From NCBI RefSeq assembly GCF_020283565.1, contig NC_060065.1:58522989-58586988 (forward strand): a DNA stretch of 64,000 nucleotides, read 5' to 3'. The notes beneath the pieces were generated by a model that saw only the letters and a list, made by a program, of their open reading frames with translations, was not told where the DNA came from and did not search any database. Source of the stretch: Trifolium pratense. Lineage: Eukaryota > Streptophyta > Magnoliopsida > Fabales > Fabaceae. Below are positions 20,625-31,426 of this stretch, piece by piece; within the stretch, counting starts at the first letter, position 1, and every line of letters starts with the position of its first letter. Position numbers and translations under genes: made by a program.

Positions 20625-21605
20625 ATTAATTATTATGTTTAATTGCAGTTTTGATTCTTATATTTTCACCATCTTTTAGAATTGGTCCTCCTAATTAAAA
20701 ATTTAACAGTTTTGGTCCCTCTAACACATATTCTGTCTAAAATATGGTGATATAACATGTTTTAAATTAACTTTATGTAGGATTTTTCTTACAATTTTAT
20801 CGATGTTGTATTTTCTCGTCAGCAGATCATATACCATGCCATTTAAAACATATCACATCCTCAATTTATATTTTTTTTTGACTAAAACGTAATGATATTC
20901 ATTCATTGATCAAGTTTGTAAGTACATCAATCAAAATCATTACATCTTCAAAATCGCTAAAAACTAAAAAGGATGAATCTACGAACAAGCTCATAGCATC
21001 CGAGTTAATAGCATAGAACGGACTTATTACACAGCCTACAATTAATATGACAAAATTAAAATGTCCGGAGTAGTCATGTCTCCGGATCTGCAACGTTGAA
21101 GACGCTAAAATCATTGAATTTGCGCTGAATTTGATCGAAGCAAACCTGTAAACCTGAATAAAACAAACATCGTACAAAGACGAGATAGCAAAACAAACAC
21201 CGTACAAGGACGGGATAAATCACAACAAAACACCGTACCAAGACGAGACTTCAAAACAAATAACAAGAAATCAGAAAAAAAAATACAAACAAAACCTAAA
21301 AAGATGTGAAAATCACTTATTAGAATGAAAATAAATAACAAAACGATCAAGAGGGGTGATTTCGGATCAAAATTGACCCTAAATCACCCCTCTCTAATGG
21401 ATGAACAAGAAAAAAAACTCAAGAAAATTAGGGTTGGAAAGAGGAGTGGCGGCTACAGAGAGAGAGCAAAAAAACACATCCTCAATTTATAGTTAAACAT
21501 TATAATAGGGGGTCCAAAACTGTCAAATTTTAAAACAGGGGACCAAATCAGCAAAATGATAAAAATAAGGGGACCAAAACTGCAATTAAGCTTAATAATT
21601 ATTAT
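20625..21605. mobile_element. Foldback element with roughly 110-bp inverted ends
   Basis: The left arm (20625-20730) and right arm (21490-21605) are inverted copies that share TTAATTGCAGTTTTG, TTTGGTCCC and AAAATTTAACAGTTTTGG-like words. The core contains three spaced copies of a CACCGTACAAGGACG-like motif (21168-21246) and no convincing protein. This is typical of a non-autonomous foldback or MULE-type element. Confidence 0.65.
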
Positions 21606-21631
21606 TATAATAAGATATTTAATCTAATTAC

Positions 21632-21990
<359 letters not shown>

Positions 21991-21999
21991 TCTAATTAT

Positions 22000-22469
22000 T
22001 ATAATAAGACCACATACACACATCTAGATACACATGTGATATGACCAATGTTTATTTTTAGGGTTTAAACTTTTTATATCATGTGCAAATTTGCACATGT
22101 TAAAAAATGCAAAACAGTAAGTTTGTATTGAAACTTGTGCATTTTATATTACATATATAATTTTTAATAAATAATTGTTATTTTTCAATAAAAAATTACC
22201 AATTTTGATTGTTTAACATGTGCATATTTTTATTATAAATGTGAGATATATCGTGGGTCCAGTGGGACCTATTTTAGAATTTTTTATAAGTTGTATGTAT
22301 ATTTGAAAAATGTAGTTAAGTTGTTGAAAATAATTGAGAAGTGTGAAATAATATAAAACATTAAATGGTACCCATTTAAAAAATTCAAGTGAGTGTAATG
22401 AATGTGGAGGCTCTCTCACAAACTCAAAAACTAAAAAAGTTGTTTACCTAAGGTAAATTAAAGTTTTTT
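22000..22469. other. AT-rich intergenic DNA
   Basis: I see no gene or bounded repeat. GTGCAAATTTGCAC near 22083 is a short palindrome only. Confidence 0.4.
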
Positions 22470-22558
22470 GGGTTAAATATGTTTTAAATCTCTAAAAAAA
22501 TGTATGGACTATTTTTAAAAGTTTGTCAAAATGTAGGAAATAAAAACATATTTAACCC
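22470..22558. mobile_element. Tiny MITE with GGGTTAAATATGTTTT ends
   Basis: Inverted ends GGGTTAAATATGTTTT and AAAACATATTTAACCC enclose 89 bp in all. The same ends occur in the palindrome at 55133-55567, so they belong to one family. Confidence 0.75.
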
Positions 22559-22582
22559 AAAAAAAAATGAGTTTAATTGTTG

Positions 22583-22738
22583 TGCACTGTCAGTGTAAAA
22601 CTTTTTTACACATGCATCCAATGATGTATTGCCACATCATTTAATGAATGTGACACATCATGTGTTTTTAAACACAATACATGATGTGTTGGTATATTAT
22701 TGGATGTATGTGTAAAATAATTTTACACTGACGGTGCA
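22583..22738. mobile_element. MITE with GCACTGTCAGTGTAAAA ends
   Basis: Inverted ends GCACTGTCAGTGTAAAA and GCACCGTCAGTGTAAAA, plus further inverted words (CATCCAATGATGTA, ACACATCATG), make nearly the whole 156 bp fold on itself. This repeat type is widespread in legumes, by recall. Confidence 0.7.
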
Positions 22739-23240
22739 TATAAATTAAATTCAAAAAAAATTGCACAATCAAAATTTTCTTTATATTTTCGAAAATTAAT
22801 TAACTTTCCTATCTCACTCAACACAACTTGATCTTACAAAATTTTTTCTTTCTAAAAGACAGAATGATATATGCTTTTCAATCTTTGAATGTCAATCGTG
22901 TGCCGGAACCTTATATGAGGTTTAGTGTTTGCTAGGTTATGTGGCGGTTTTTTTAGAATCGCGGTGGATATTCATGTTTTGATAGAAGCTTAGTTTTGTA
23001 GCTTCTTCGTTTTCATGGTGAATTTATATCGTGACATGATTTTTGTTGCTCAAAACTCGATCTAAGAACACTTAGATTCCACAAAAAAAACTTCATGCAT
23101 CACAAGAGTGACCTTGAAAATAGTCAAATGCAAGTTTTCATGTACACATAAATTTTGTTTTCTAGTATTTTTTTTTTTTAATGATGAGGGCTAAGCCCAA
23201 GAAAAAGAAAATTACACAATGATTAATCTAGGGTAGTAAC

Positions 23241-23674
23241 GAACCCGTTTGTTTTTTATTATTTTTCTTAAAATAGATTTTTGTAGTGTTAGAAAATTTT
23301 GTATAAAAAAATTTACAAAGAAATTTTTTATAAAAGCTTCAAATGAAAAATTTGTTTGAATAGTTATTCTTAAAATGTTATTTTAGATATTTCATCATTT
23401 TATTGAGAAAAAAAAATCAAAAAATCACTTAATTTTGAAGCTATTTCAAATAAATTTTCACAAAAATCATTTTTGAAATACAACTTTATGAAAGAATTGC
23501 GATTTCGACTATGTTTTGAACTTCAATAATGTAAATTTATGTCAAAATTAATGTTTCAATTTAGAAAAAACGAATAAAAAAAACTTATAATATTTTGAAA
23601 AACGGTTTTACAAAATCTATTTTCTAAAATACAAAGAAAAAATCTATTTTTTTAAAGCTGAAACAAACGGGCTC
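23241..23674. mobile_element. MITE in the LINE 3' part with (A/G)CCCGTTTGTTT ends
   Basis: ACCCGTTTGTTTTTTATT at the left is inverted at the right as GAAACAAACGGGCT. AAAATAGATTTTTGTA-like subterminal words are also inverted. It is 434 bp without coding sequence; the target duplication is unclear. Confidence 0.6.
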
Positions 23675-24052
23675 AATAATATCCATACAATCAGCATCGT
23701 ATAACTCACGAATGTGAGACGGACACGCTTCAAAAGTTGTGATCTCATAGCCGAGCGAGCAACCCAACGTCGCTAAAGCATCAGCACAATTATTTGCCTC
23801 TTTCTACGTATGTGATACATCCACATTCCAATCAAGATCCAATAAACACCATATTTGTTTCAATAATTAAGGAACCACCCATTGAGCTTTGCACACAACC
23901 ATTCTTAATTACTTGCACCACAGATTGTGAATTGATACACAGTTCTACCTTACGAAATCTCATGCTCCTGACAAACCGAATCCTTCAAGAACACCCTATA
24001 ACTCCACCACAAATGCATTGCATATTCTGACACACTTTGCGTAACCTCCAAT

Positions 24053-25567
24053 TACTACAAGAAAACCTTGATTTAGTGGGGAATTCAATTTGCACTTACT
24101 GACCACTTTAGCCCCCACTAACTTTGTGGCGGCCTAAACGGCCACAAAATAAGAAAAAACAGCCAGTAAATAATTTTTTTTATTTTAACTACCATTGCAG
24201 TTACCGACGGCCAAAACCGCCGCAAAATTTGCGGCCAAATTTACCGACAATTTAAACCGTCGCAAAGTGTCTTGGAAATTTTTAAAAAAGCGCCAGAATT
24301 TACCGACGGCCAAAACTGTCGCAAACTTTGCGACCAAATTTACCGACGGTTTAAACCGTCGCAAAGTGTCTTGGAAATTTTTAAAAAGCGCCAGAATTTA
24401 CCGACGGCCATAACTGTCGCAAACTTTGCGGCCAAATTTACCGGCGGTTTAAACCGTCACAAAGTGTCTTGGAAATTAAAAAACGCCAGAATTTACCGAC
24501 GGTCAAAACCGTCGCAAAATTTACACGGTAATAAAAAATAAAAAAAAAAACACCAGAAAAAATCCACTTTAACACTTTTCTCTTCTCTATCCCCTTTCAG
24601 ACTTTTCTCTTCCATCACATTCCTTTTCTCTTCTCTTCTCTATCCCCTTTCACACCAAAAAAAGCTTCATATCCAACAAAAGCAAGAAAATAACAAAAGC
24701 TTCATATCCAACACTACCATAAGCCACCAAATCTTTCATATGATACCTTGGTTTTCCTTTTCCTTCCTTCAAATCTTCATCTTTCCCTTTCTTAAAAAGC
24801 TCATGAAGCGGAATTTCTTCAACAACAATCTCAACATCACTTAATAATAACTTCTCAACATGAATTCGTCACTTTTATTATGTTGATGAAAGCATGATTG
24901 GGATGCAGGGTACTGATTTTAGGATTTTTATGTATATTTTTTTTGTAATTTTTCTATGTAAAAGTTTTATGGAGATTTTATTATGTATATATTTTTGTAA
25001 TTTTGTAGAGCTTAATGTAATTTTATTGTGTATAGATTTTATTATGCATATATTGTGGGATCTCTCGTTTTTTTTCCTGCTATGTTGTTTTTCCTGCTGT
25101 TATGCATATACTATCCATATATATTTCTGTTTTTATCTTTTACTGCTACTTCTTATATTATGCATATATATATATATATATATATATTTCTGTTTTTAGC
25201 TTTTGCTACTACTTTTTTTCTTTCTTGAGTTTTGTTACTACTAATAATAAGAAAAATAATAGTAATATTTTTTACTAGAAATAAAATTAATAACAAAGTA
25301 ATTAAAATACTTACCAGCAGCAAATAAATTTTTTTTTTAAAACAAATATGCAGTTAGCGGCCACCAAATCGGCCGGTAAGTTTTCTGAAAACCGTGTCAG
25401 TCTGTCTCAACTTTGCGGCCACTTGGGCCGCCGGTATGTCTTAGCGGCCAGCAAAATTGTGGCCAAACACGGTGGCCACTAATTTCGCCAATTTTTTCAC
25501 TTTGTGGCCGTTTTTCCCACTTTGTGACCATTTTTAGTGGTCACTAAATTGCTGTTTTCTTGTAGTG
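24053..25567. mobile_element. Non-autonomous CACTA element inside the LINE RNase H domain
   Basis: The ends are TACTACAAGAAAAC (left; first base changed from C) and GTTTTCTTGTAGTG (right), flanked by the 3-bp duplication AAT (24050-24052, 25568-25570). These ends and the 3-bp duplication define CACTA/En-Spm. Both ends carry subterminal GC-rich repeats of the GCGGCCAxxxxGGCCGC kind. The centre is AT-rich with no transposase. LINE RNase H sequence continues directly across the joint. Confidence 0.88.
24201..24520. repeat. CACTA subterminal tandem repeat, unit about 95 bp
   Basis: Three full units and a partial one of TTTACCGACGGCCAAAAC..CGCAAACTTTGCGGCC..AAACCGTCGCAAAGTGTC..GCGCCAGAA. Each unit contains the inverted pair GACGGTTT/AAACCGTC, so single strands can fold into hairpins. 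Such arrays are the usual transposase-binding regions of CACTA elements. Confidence 0.8.
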
Positions 25568-26760
25568 AATCCACTTCCATTGGCTGCCACGAACAACCCC
25601 TCCGGTCTCCACACCCAGCCAGCTGCATCTTTTTACTCGCACCGTCTGTATTGAGCTTAATAAAATCATCTTTCGGGGGAACCCAGCCAACCATTGAAGC
25701 AACTTGGGTTCTATTCACCATAATGTTGTTGTTTTGCATAACATGAATATAGTCTGCTGCTGCCATCTTCTTAACCTGGTGAACTGGTCTATTTGGCCGC
25801 ACATGTAACTCCTTATTCCTCCAATTCCACAACAAGTAACAAGCCATGGCCCAAAAAGCATTCCAATTCCCTTCACAAAAATCCCCATGGCAGGGTTGTT
25901 CAAATTAAAACAAGTCCATTCCAGTAGTCCACCCGTGAAAAAATCACTTCGGCTTGCTACTGGAACAGCGGGACCCCATATTTCCTTCGCAAGAGTACAA
26001 TCCCTCAACACATGCAGTGTTGTCTCTTCTACTACACGACAATAAGAACACATCGCATGGCTTAACCCCGTCACACTTTTCAAAGAGTTTGTGAGGAGTT
26101 TATTGTGCATTACTAACCAAATAAATGTACGAACTCTCTCAGGAGCTTTTAACTTCCAGACTTTACACCACATATAGTGAGCATCATATTTGTTAAAGCC
26201 ACGCAAATTATTATACATGCTTGTGACTGAGAAATCTTTCTTATTTCCACCAACTCCAACTCTTTCATCTCTACCATTGTCCACATGAGGAGGCAACACA
26301 ACTGCTATTTTTTTGTTGAAAACTAGTTGGCATTCAAGAGTCAGTACCATCGCCCCTCTTCATCTAATAATTCACACACTTTTTTGCCTTTCAACTGACT
26401 TGGAATATTTATATGTTGGTCAAGACATAGTCCTTCTTCAATCCAAGTGTCACACCCATTGCCAACATGCCAATAGCTGAAGCGGTCAAGCATAGGCTTA
26501 ATATCATTCAGTGCATTCCACAAGTTGGGACCTACACCTGACTCAGCTCTACGGTTCTGTCCGATGTTACCATTATACTTCCCTCGAAGTACACTGCACC
26601 AATACTCTTCACCTCCTGACTGTAATTTCCATCCAAGCTTAATCAAGCACGCCTGATTCATGACGTCAAGTTTCCTTAGTCCTAAACCTCTCATCCACTT
26701 AGGAACAGTGATTTTATCTCATCCAACCGCATGAAATCTTCGCTTCTGAGCTGTATATCG

Positions 26761-27194
26761 CCCATATAAATTGACACTGTTTTCTAGTTTTTAAACACAT
26801 TACATTTGCTTTTAGGCTACTAATAATATATTGACTAAATTGTCATTAGTAACTAACTATTAGCCTTCCTCTATTTTAAATATTTTTTAGGACAAAACTT
26901 ACCTGCATTGTTTTAGGTGCATTTCTTACTTTTCCACTTACAAAGTGGTGGTTATTAGTGTTTTTTAATTTAAAAAAAATAAATAAAACTGTTTTTTAAT
27001 TTAAAAAACTACTTATTTGTGAGAGGAAAAATAAGAAATGCACGCAATGCATGTAAGTTTTGTCCTATTTTTTATTAATAAATTTTAGTGACTATTTATT
27101 TCGTATTTTATGATTAAGAAATAACAAAAACGTTAGTGTCTTTAGATGAATTTTTTTAACGAAATAATGTATTTTTTTTAGGAAATTCAAATTA
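26761..27194. other. AT-rich intergenic DNA
   Basis: An inverted pair ACAAAACTTACCTGCATTG (26893 onward) and CAATGCATGTAAGTTTTGT (27045 onward) folds into a MITE-like 170-bp structure. I see no gene. Confidence 0.45.
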
Positions 27195-27309
27195 TCTCTT
27201 ATATTATAAGCTTGTTCCGTTTTGCTATTCTTAACCCTAATTTTTTTTCCCGCTCTTTTTCCCTCTCATTTTACCCTAAAATAGTTAAAATAAAATGTTA
27301 AAAAAAAGC

Positions 27310-27375
27310 CACACCAAGAATCGAACCCGCAACATTTAAGATTTATTTTGTGTTTTTTGCCACTACACTACATCA
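27310..27375 (-). other. tRNA-like fragment inside the Helitron
   Basis: The minus strand reads TAGTGTAGTGG followed 40 bp later by GGGTTCGATTCTTGG, resembling internal A and B boxes of pol III genes. It does not fold into a full tRNA by eye and lacks an acceptor stem. It may be a SINE or tRNA remnant. Confidence 0.3.
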
Positions 27376-27464
27376 ATAAATTTGTTATTATTTTGCAATC
27401 AACATCTAATAAATATGGAATCTCTCACCATGTTAAATATTTATTATTATTATTATTAGCTTTC

Positions 27465-27465
<1 letters not shown>

Positions 27466-27506
<41 letters not shown>

Positions 27507-27560
27507 ATTATTATTATTTTTTTTGATAAAGGTATTATTATTATTATTATTATATAATAA
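27466..27560. repeat. (TA)n and (TTA)n microsatellites
   Basis: A TA run at 27466-27501 is followed by TTA and TAA runs up to about 27573. Confidence 0.9.
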
Positions 27561-27807
27561 TAATAATAATAATTGAATACGGGTAATATGTCTAATGTCT
27601 AAGGAAAAAAAAACTTTTGAAATATATCTCATATTATTATTATTAATAATATATTTTATTATATATATACAACATAACAAACTCTCAAAAATTTACGATC
27701 ACTTATTTGATATACATACACGATAGAACCAACTCTTTTGAAATATATCCCATATTATTATATTATATATACAACGTAACAAATTCTCAAAAATTTACGA
27801 TCCCATA

Positions 27808-27811
<4 letters not shown>

Positions 27812-27901
<90 letters not shown>
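27812..27901. repeat. (TA)n microsatellite, about 90 bp
   Basis: Pure TA units adjoin the first unit of the 93-bp tandem repeat. Confidence 0.95.
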
Positions 27902-27904
<3 letters not shown>

Positions 27905-28083
27905 TCCACTCTAAGTTTCAATTGAAAAATCAGATTGATTGCGGTATATATAGAAAAAATATTCAAATTGAAAGTGTAATTTTTAACGGGTATACACTCC
28001 ACTCTAAGTTTCAATTGAAAAATCAGATTGATTGCGGTATATATAGAAAAAATATTCAAATTGAAAGTGTAATTTTTAACGGG
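27901..28083. repeat. 93-bp tandem duplication, two copies
   Basis: The block starting ACACTCCACTCTAAG is repeated 93 bp later without a visible difference, so the duplication is recent. Confidence 0.9.
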
Positions 28084-29388
28084 TTTTTTGTTCAAAGATT
28101 GAGTTTTTATTCAATTTGTAACATGTTTTTTATCTGTTTTTTTTTTTTAGGTGTTGAACTTTGAAGTGAAATTTAATTGGAGGTGAAAATTGAAAGTTGG
28201 ACTAATGAGTACATATAGTTAAGGTTAGTATGTTTTATTTCCTTTCAATAATATGTTTTGTCTCTTCACTGATCTTCCTTTTGTTCCTTCATTCTATTTA
28301 TTTATTGACAGTCGAATAGCAGGTTTCAATTGGATGTCTCCTTATTTTGACAAGAAATCAAGTAGTTGGAAGAGTCTTATGTTTCTTAATTCATTGTTAC
28401 AAAGATATGATGATGGTTGTTTGAACTTTTAACTTGATATGTATCATTGTGTTCATCGCACCAGTTTTAATTCTTTTGTTATCAAATCTTTATATAATAG
28501 TAAGTAACGATAACAATTTATATGGAAAAAAAATAGTATCAACAGGACAACGGCCCAATCATATATAATTCACTTTTTTTCTTCTTCTTTAAATTGCTAA
28601 TGAATCAAATATATTATTAAGTAAATTAATACAGATTCTTTCTGTTGGTATTCTCTATGCATCCTATTTCCTATATAATTTGAATTTTAGGTTTTTGTTT
28701 GTTTGCTTTTAATTTTCGAGCAAATTAATAGTGACTAAATTCTATTGGTGTTCTTTACGAGGCCCACGTATCTCAAGTGCATTTTATGTCTTTTATTTTG
28801 CTCATTAATCAGGATCTATTGATAATCTATATAAACTACCATATTTGCATATTAATAATCTATATAAATTACCTGGTATTTTTTTTTTTTACATTTTTTG
28901 GTTTGTTATTTTTAAATAGAATTGTGGAGTATAAATTAAAGTAAGTTCTCTTTTATATATGAAAATTTGAAATCGTTACGAAATAAAATTTTCGCCTCAA
29001 TATTTGATTTATTTGTTTTAAAATGTGGTGTTTGTTAGGCCAATAATTTTTTTATTTTTTTTGACAAATTGTTAGGCTAATAAGTTGATCGGAAAGATAA
29101 TATATTTTTAATCTCTTTTTATTTTATTTTGTATAACTAATTTAGCTAATTGTTTGCAATTTATACAAATTTCTTAACCAATTCTGTCGTTTTCATGAAG
29201 CTAATTGTTTGGAAAGAATACATCTATTTTTAATTTTTGGTAGTCAATCTATATATAATATCTTATTATTTCAATTTCATTAAATTCATATTTTGATTTT
29301 TTTTTTTACTTGCAATTTTTATTATAACAATTTAATTTGTATATCTTACACTCCATAAAACCCGTGCAACGCACGGGTTGGAGTCTAG

Positions 29389-30640
29389 TTTCTTTAAATT
29401 TTACTCTTTGGATGAAAAAATTGGATAACTTTGAAAATGAAAGGATTTTTTGAAGTATTTGGTCAAAGTTAAATACAAAAATTTCAAATACCACCTAAAA
29501 TATGAATCTCAAATTGGTTCTTAAATCTTTTCAAATTTTACAATTTGGTCCCTATTATATTTTTTGAGACTATTTCCTTGACTTTTTGAATTTTTTTGAA
29601 AACAATCCAAACGAAAAAACAATAGAATCGAATGAAATTGAATTGAAACATTTTAATGACCTGCCATTATGATTTTTCTAAAATGTTCAATTACCTCATT
29701 CATCTTTTTTATGGAAGGGAGTATAAGAATGAGGAGTAATCCATCCGGTATCAAATATAAGCAATAAAATAAAAAAATTAAAAGTCTCAAATATAAGCAA
29801 ATTTTTACTTCAATATCATTATGTTTTATGCCACTATTCCAATTTTACCCTTAAATTAAATATTGATTTAACCAATAAATACAATGTTCTACACTTTTCA
29901 AGAAGGGTATAATTGAAAATAAAATATTTTTTCTCTTCAATCAATGCACTTAACTTACTTTCTTAAAGGGTGTAATTTTTTGAAATTTTGCTTATATACA
30001 AGACTAGAGGGAGTATTAAGTTTGTTAGGTCGAATGTCGTGACCCGAATTCGAACTCATGATCTCACAATTATTTGTATTTAATTTCAGTGGATTATCAC
30101 TTCATATAAGACAAGAAAAAAATATTGGTAACTATAAGATGTTTAGCCCCACATAGACAGTTTTATGCAAGATGGGGAGAAAATTATCTATAAAAAGATG
30201 AAAGTGATTTGAGATCATTGTTGTCTATTTAATTGGTTAAAAGTGTTGTTACCCATTTAATTGACCAATTAAAAAATTAAGGAGCCATTTTTTTCTTATT
30301 TAAACCGTAGTTATTTTTGGTTCATTTGATTTGAGTTAACGAGCTGAGTTGATTTGAACTATCAAATTGAACCGAATTGTTAATGAACTTAAATTGAACT
30401 GAGTTCACATTGAAAAAGAAGTTCATCACAAGGCTGAATTGAGTTTCGAACTGATCTAATTTTTATCGAGTCGAGCTCAATTAAATTTGGCTCAGAATGA
30501 CTCATTTTCAGCCATAATAGCCCTTTAATAGATGGTAAAATCTGTGTCCCTCGGTTTAATAGATCCTTTGACCAGATAGCCCTTTATCGAGTTGAGCCAA
30601 TATAGTTTATTTCAGTCGGACTCAACTGTACTATATCTGT
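29389..30640. other. Intergenic DNA with a Stowaway-like MITE
   Basis: At 29737-30014 ends of the ATCCATCCGG...GAGGGAG type beside TA, with CAAATATAAGCAA inside, mark a degraded Stowaway/mariner MITE. The rest is AT-rich, with GAGTTGAGC-like words at 30320-30620. No gene is seen. Confidence 0.5.
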
Positions 30641-30729
30641 GCACTTAGTAGGAAAAACAATTATTACCGAACATGACATCAAATCAACATCTTCCACATG
30701 CTACAACAAGGGCAACTTAGAATCTCATC

Positions 30730-30772
30730 TATCTATCTATCTATCTATCTATCTATTATTATTATTATTATT
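30730..30772. repeat. (CTAT)n and (ATT)n microsatellites
   Basis: About seven CTAT units and five ATT units lie side by side, beyond the 3' end of JMJ copy B. Confidence 0.9.
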
Positions 30773-31185
30773 ACAACCAGAAGTATGATTAGTACAACGT
30801 CTCATTAAAATTAAAATGCATCAGATAAAACAAAATACGGAACCATTCAGTTTTAATACAGAATCCAAGTTTACCAAACCTAATCAAGTGACTCAAATAA
30901 ATTACATTCCAAAATTGATTCGATCTCTCTGCAGTATTTACACAGGAGCCTTGGTTTCCCCAAGCCTGTAAATTGAATGGCAGTTATCAATTTTCATGAC
31001 ATACACTCAATAAACGCAAATTTTAAATCGTGAACCTTGAGAACCTAACAAAAATGCATGTACATAACAATGCCTCTGATAGCAAAGTGAACAGTATGAT
31101 AAAGAAATATAAGTATACAATTCCATAACCAAAGGACCTGAAGTTTGCAATCACTTACGTTGCTTTCTCTAATTTTTCAACCACG

Positions 31186-31190
31186 TCAAG
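31186..31190. repeat. Copia-2 target-site duplication (TCAAG), left
   Basis: TCAAG is repeated at 36038-36042. Copy C shows the single, uninterrupted site at about 46231-46235. Confidence 0.95.
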
Positions 31191-31414
31191 TATAAAAATG
31201 GAGTGAAATATGTTTTCTGTATATACAAAGAATAATGATACAGAGATATATACAAAGTGTAGAGAGCCTAATTTGGAATAATTACTAAAATCAAGTCTAT
31301 GATGTATCTAATCCCTTTGATATAGCAATTACAATTATTACAAATAAGTCAACCCCTGTTACTTAGTGATTTGCTGTCATGCCTTCAGTGATTGCCGTCA
31401 TGCATACTTTAATA
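31191..31414 (-). repeat. Copia-2 3' LTR
   Basis: This 224-bp LTR differs from the 5' LTR at 35814-36037 by a single substitution. Confidence 0.95.
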
Positions 31415-31426
31415 CTCCCCCTCAAG
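31415..31426 (-). promoter_or_regulatory. Copia-2 polypurine tract
   Basis: CTTGAGGGGGAG on the minus strand runs up to the 3' LTR. Confidence 0.85.

Larger units (their letters stand above)
23169..26760 (-). pseudogene. 5'-truncated L1-type LINE (zf-RVT and RNase H part), interrupted
   Basis: Minus-strand blocks, upstream to downstream: MRGLGLRKLDVMNQACLIKL with GNGCDTWIEEGLCL (RT C-terminal region), APERVRTFIWLVMHNKLL with CSYCRVVEETTLHVLRDC (zf-RVT), then GWVPPKDDFIKLNTDGASKK (start of RNase H). RNase H resumes beyond the CACTA insert as VELCINSQSVVQVIKNGCVQ. It has frame breaks and stops, notably near 26341 and 25600, so it is dead. The 3' end is an A-run (plus-strand T-run at 23169-23178) after a short 3' UTR. 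The reverse transcriptase core and ORF1 are missing. Confidence 0.85.
27195..29388 (+). mobile_element. Non-autonomous Helitron, 2.2 kb
   Basis: The 3' end is textbook: hairpin CCCGTGCAACGCACGGG at 29361-29377, then CTAG at 29385-29388, followed by T. The best 5' end is TCTCTTATATTATAAGC at 27195 after A. The interior holds TA and TTA microsatellites, a 93-bp tandem duplication and no Rep/helicase coding. The 3' end is secure; the 5' end is inferred from TC after A and sequence style. Confidence 0.7.

Noticed and set aside
24201..24520. CRISPR-like array
   Set aside because: The repeats are contiguous 95-bp tandem units without spacers, in a plant CACTA element.
26893..27064. Separate MITE call
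   Set aside because: The inverted pair is clear, but no target duplication or family end could be established, so it is only noted in the interval description.
27310..27375. Functional tRNA gene
   Set aside because: A and B box-like words are present, but no acceptor stem or full cloverleaf could be formed by eye.
27700..28095. Long frames of repeated Ile-Tyr
   Set aside because: They come from the TA microsatellite.
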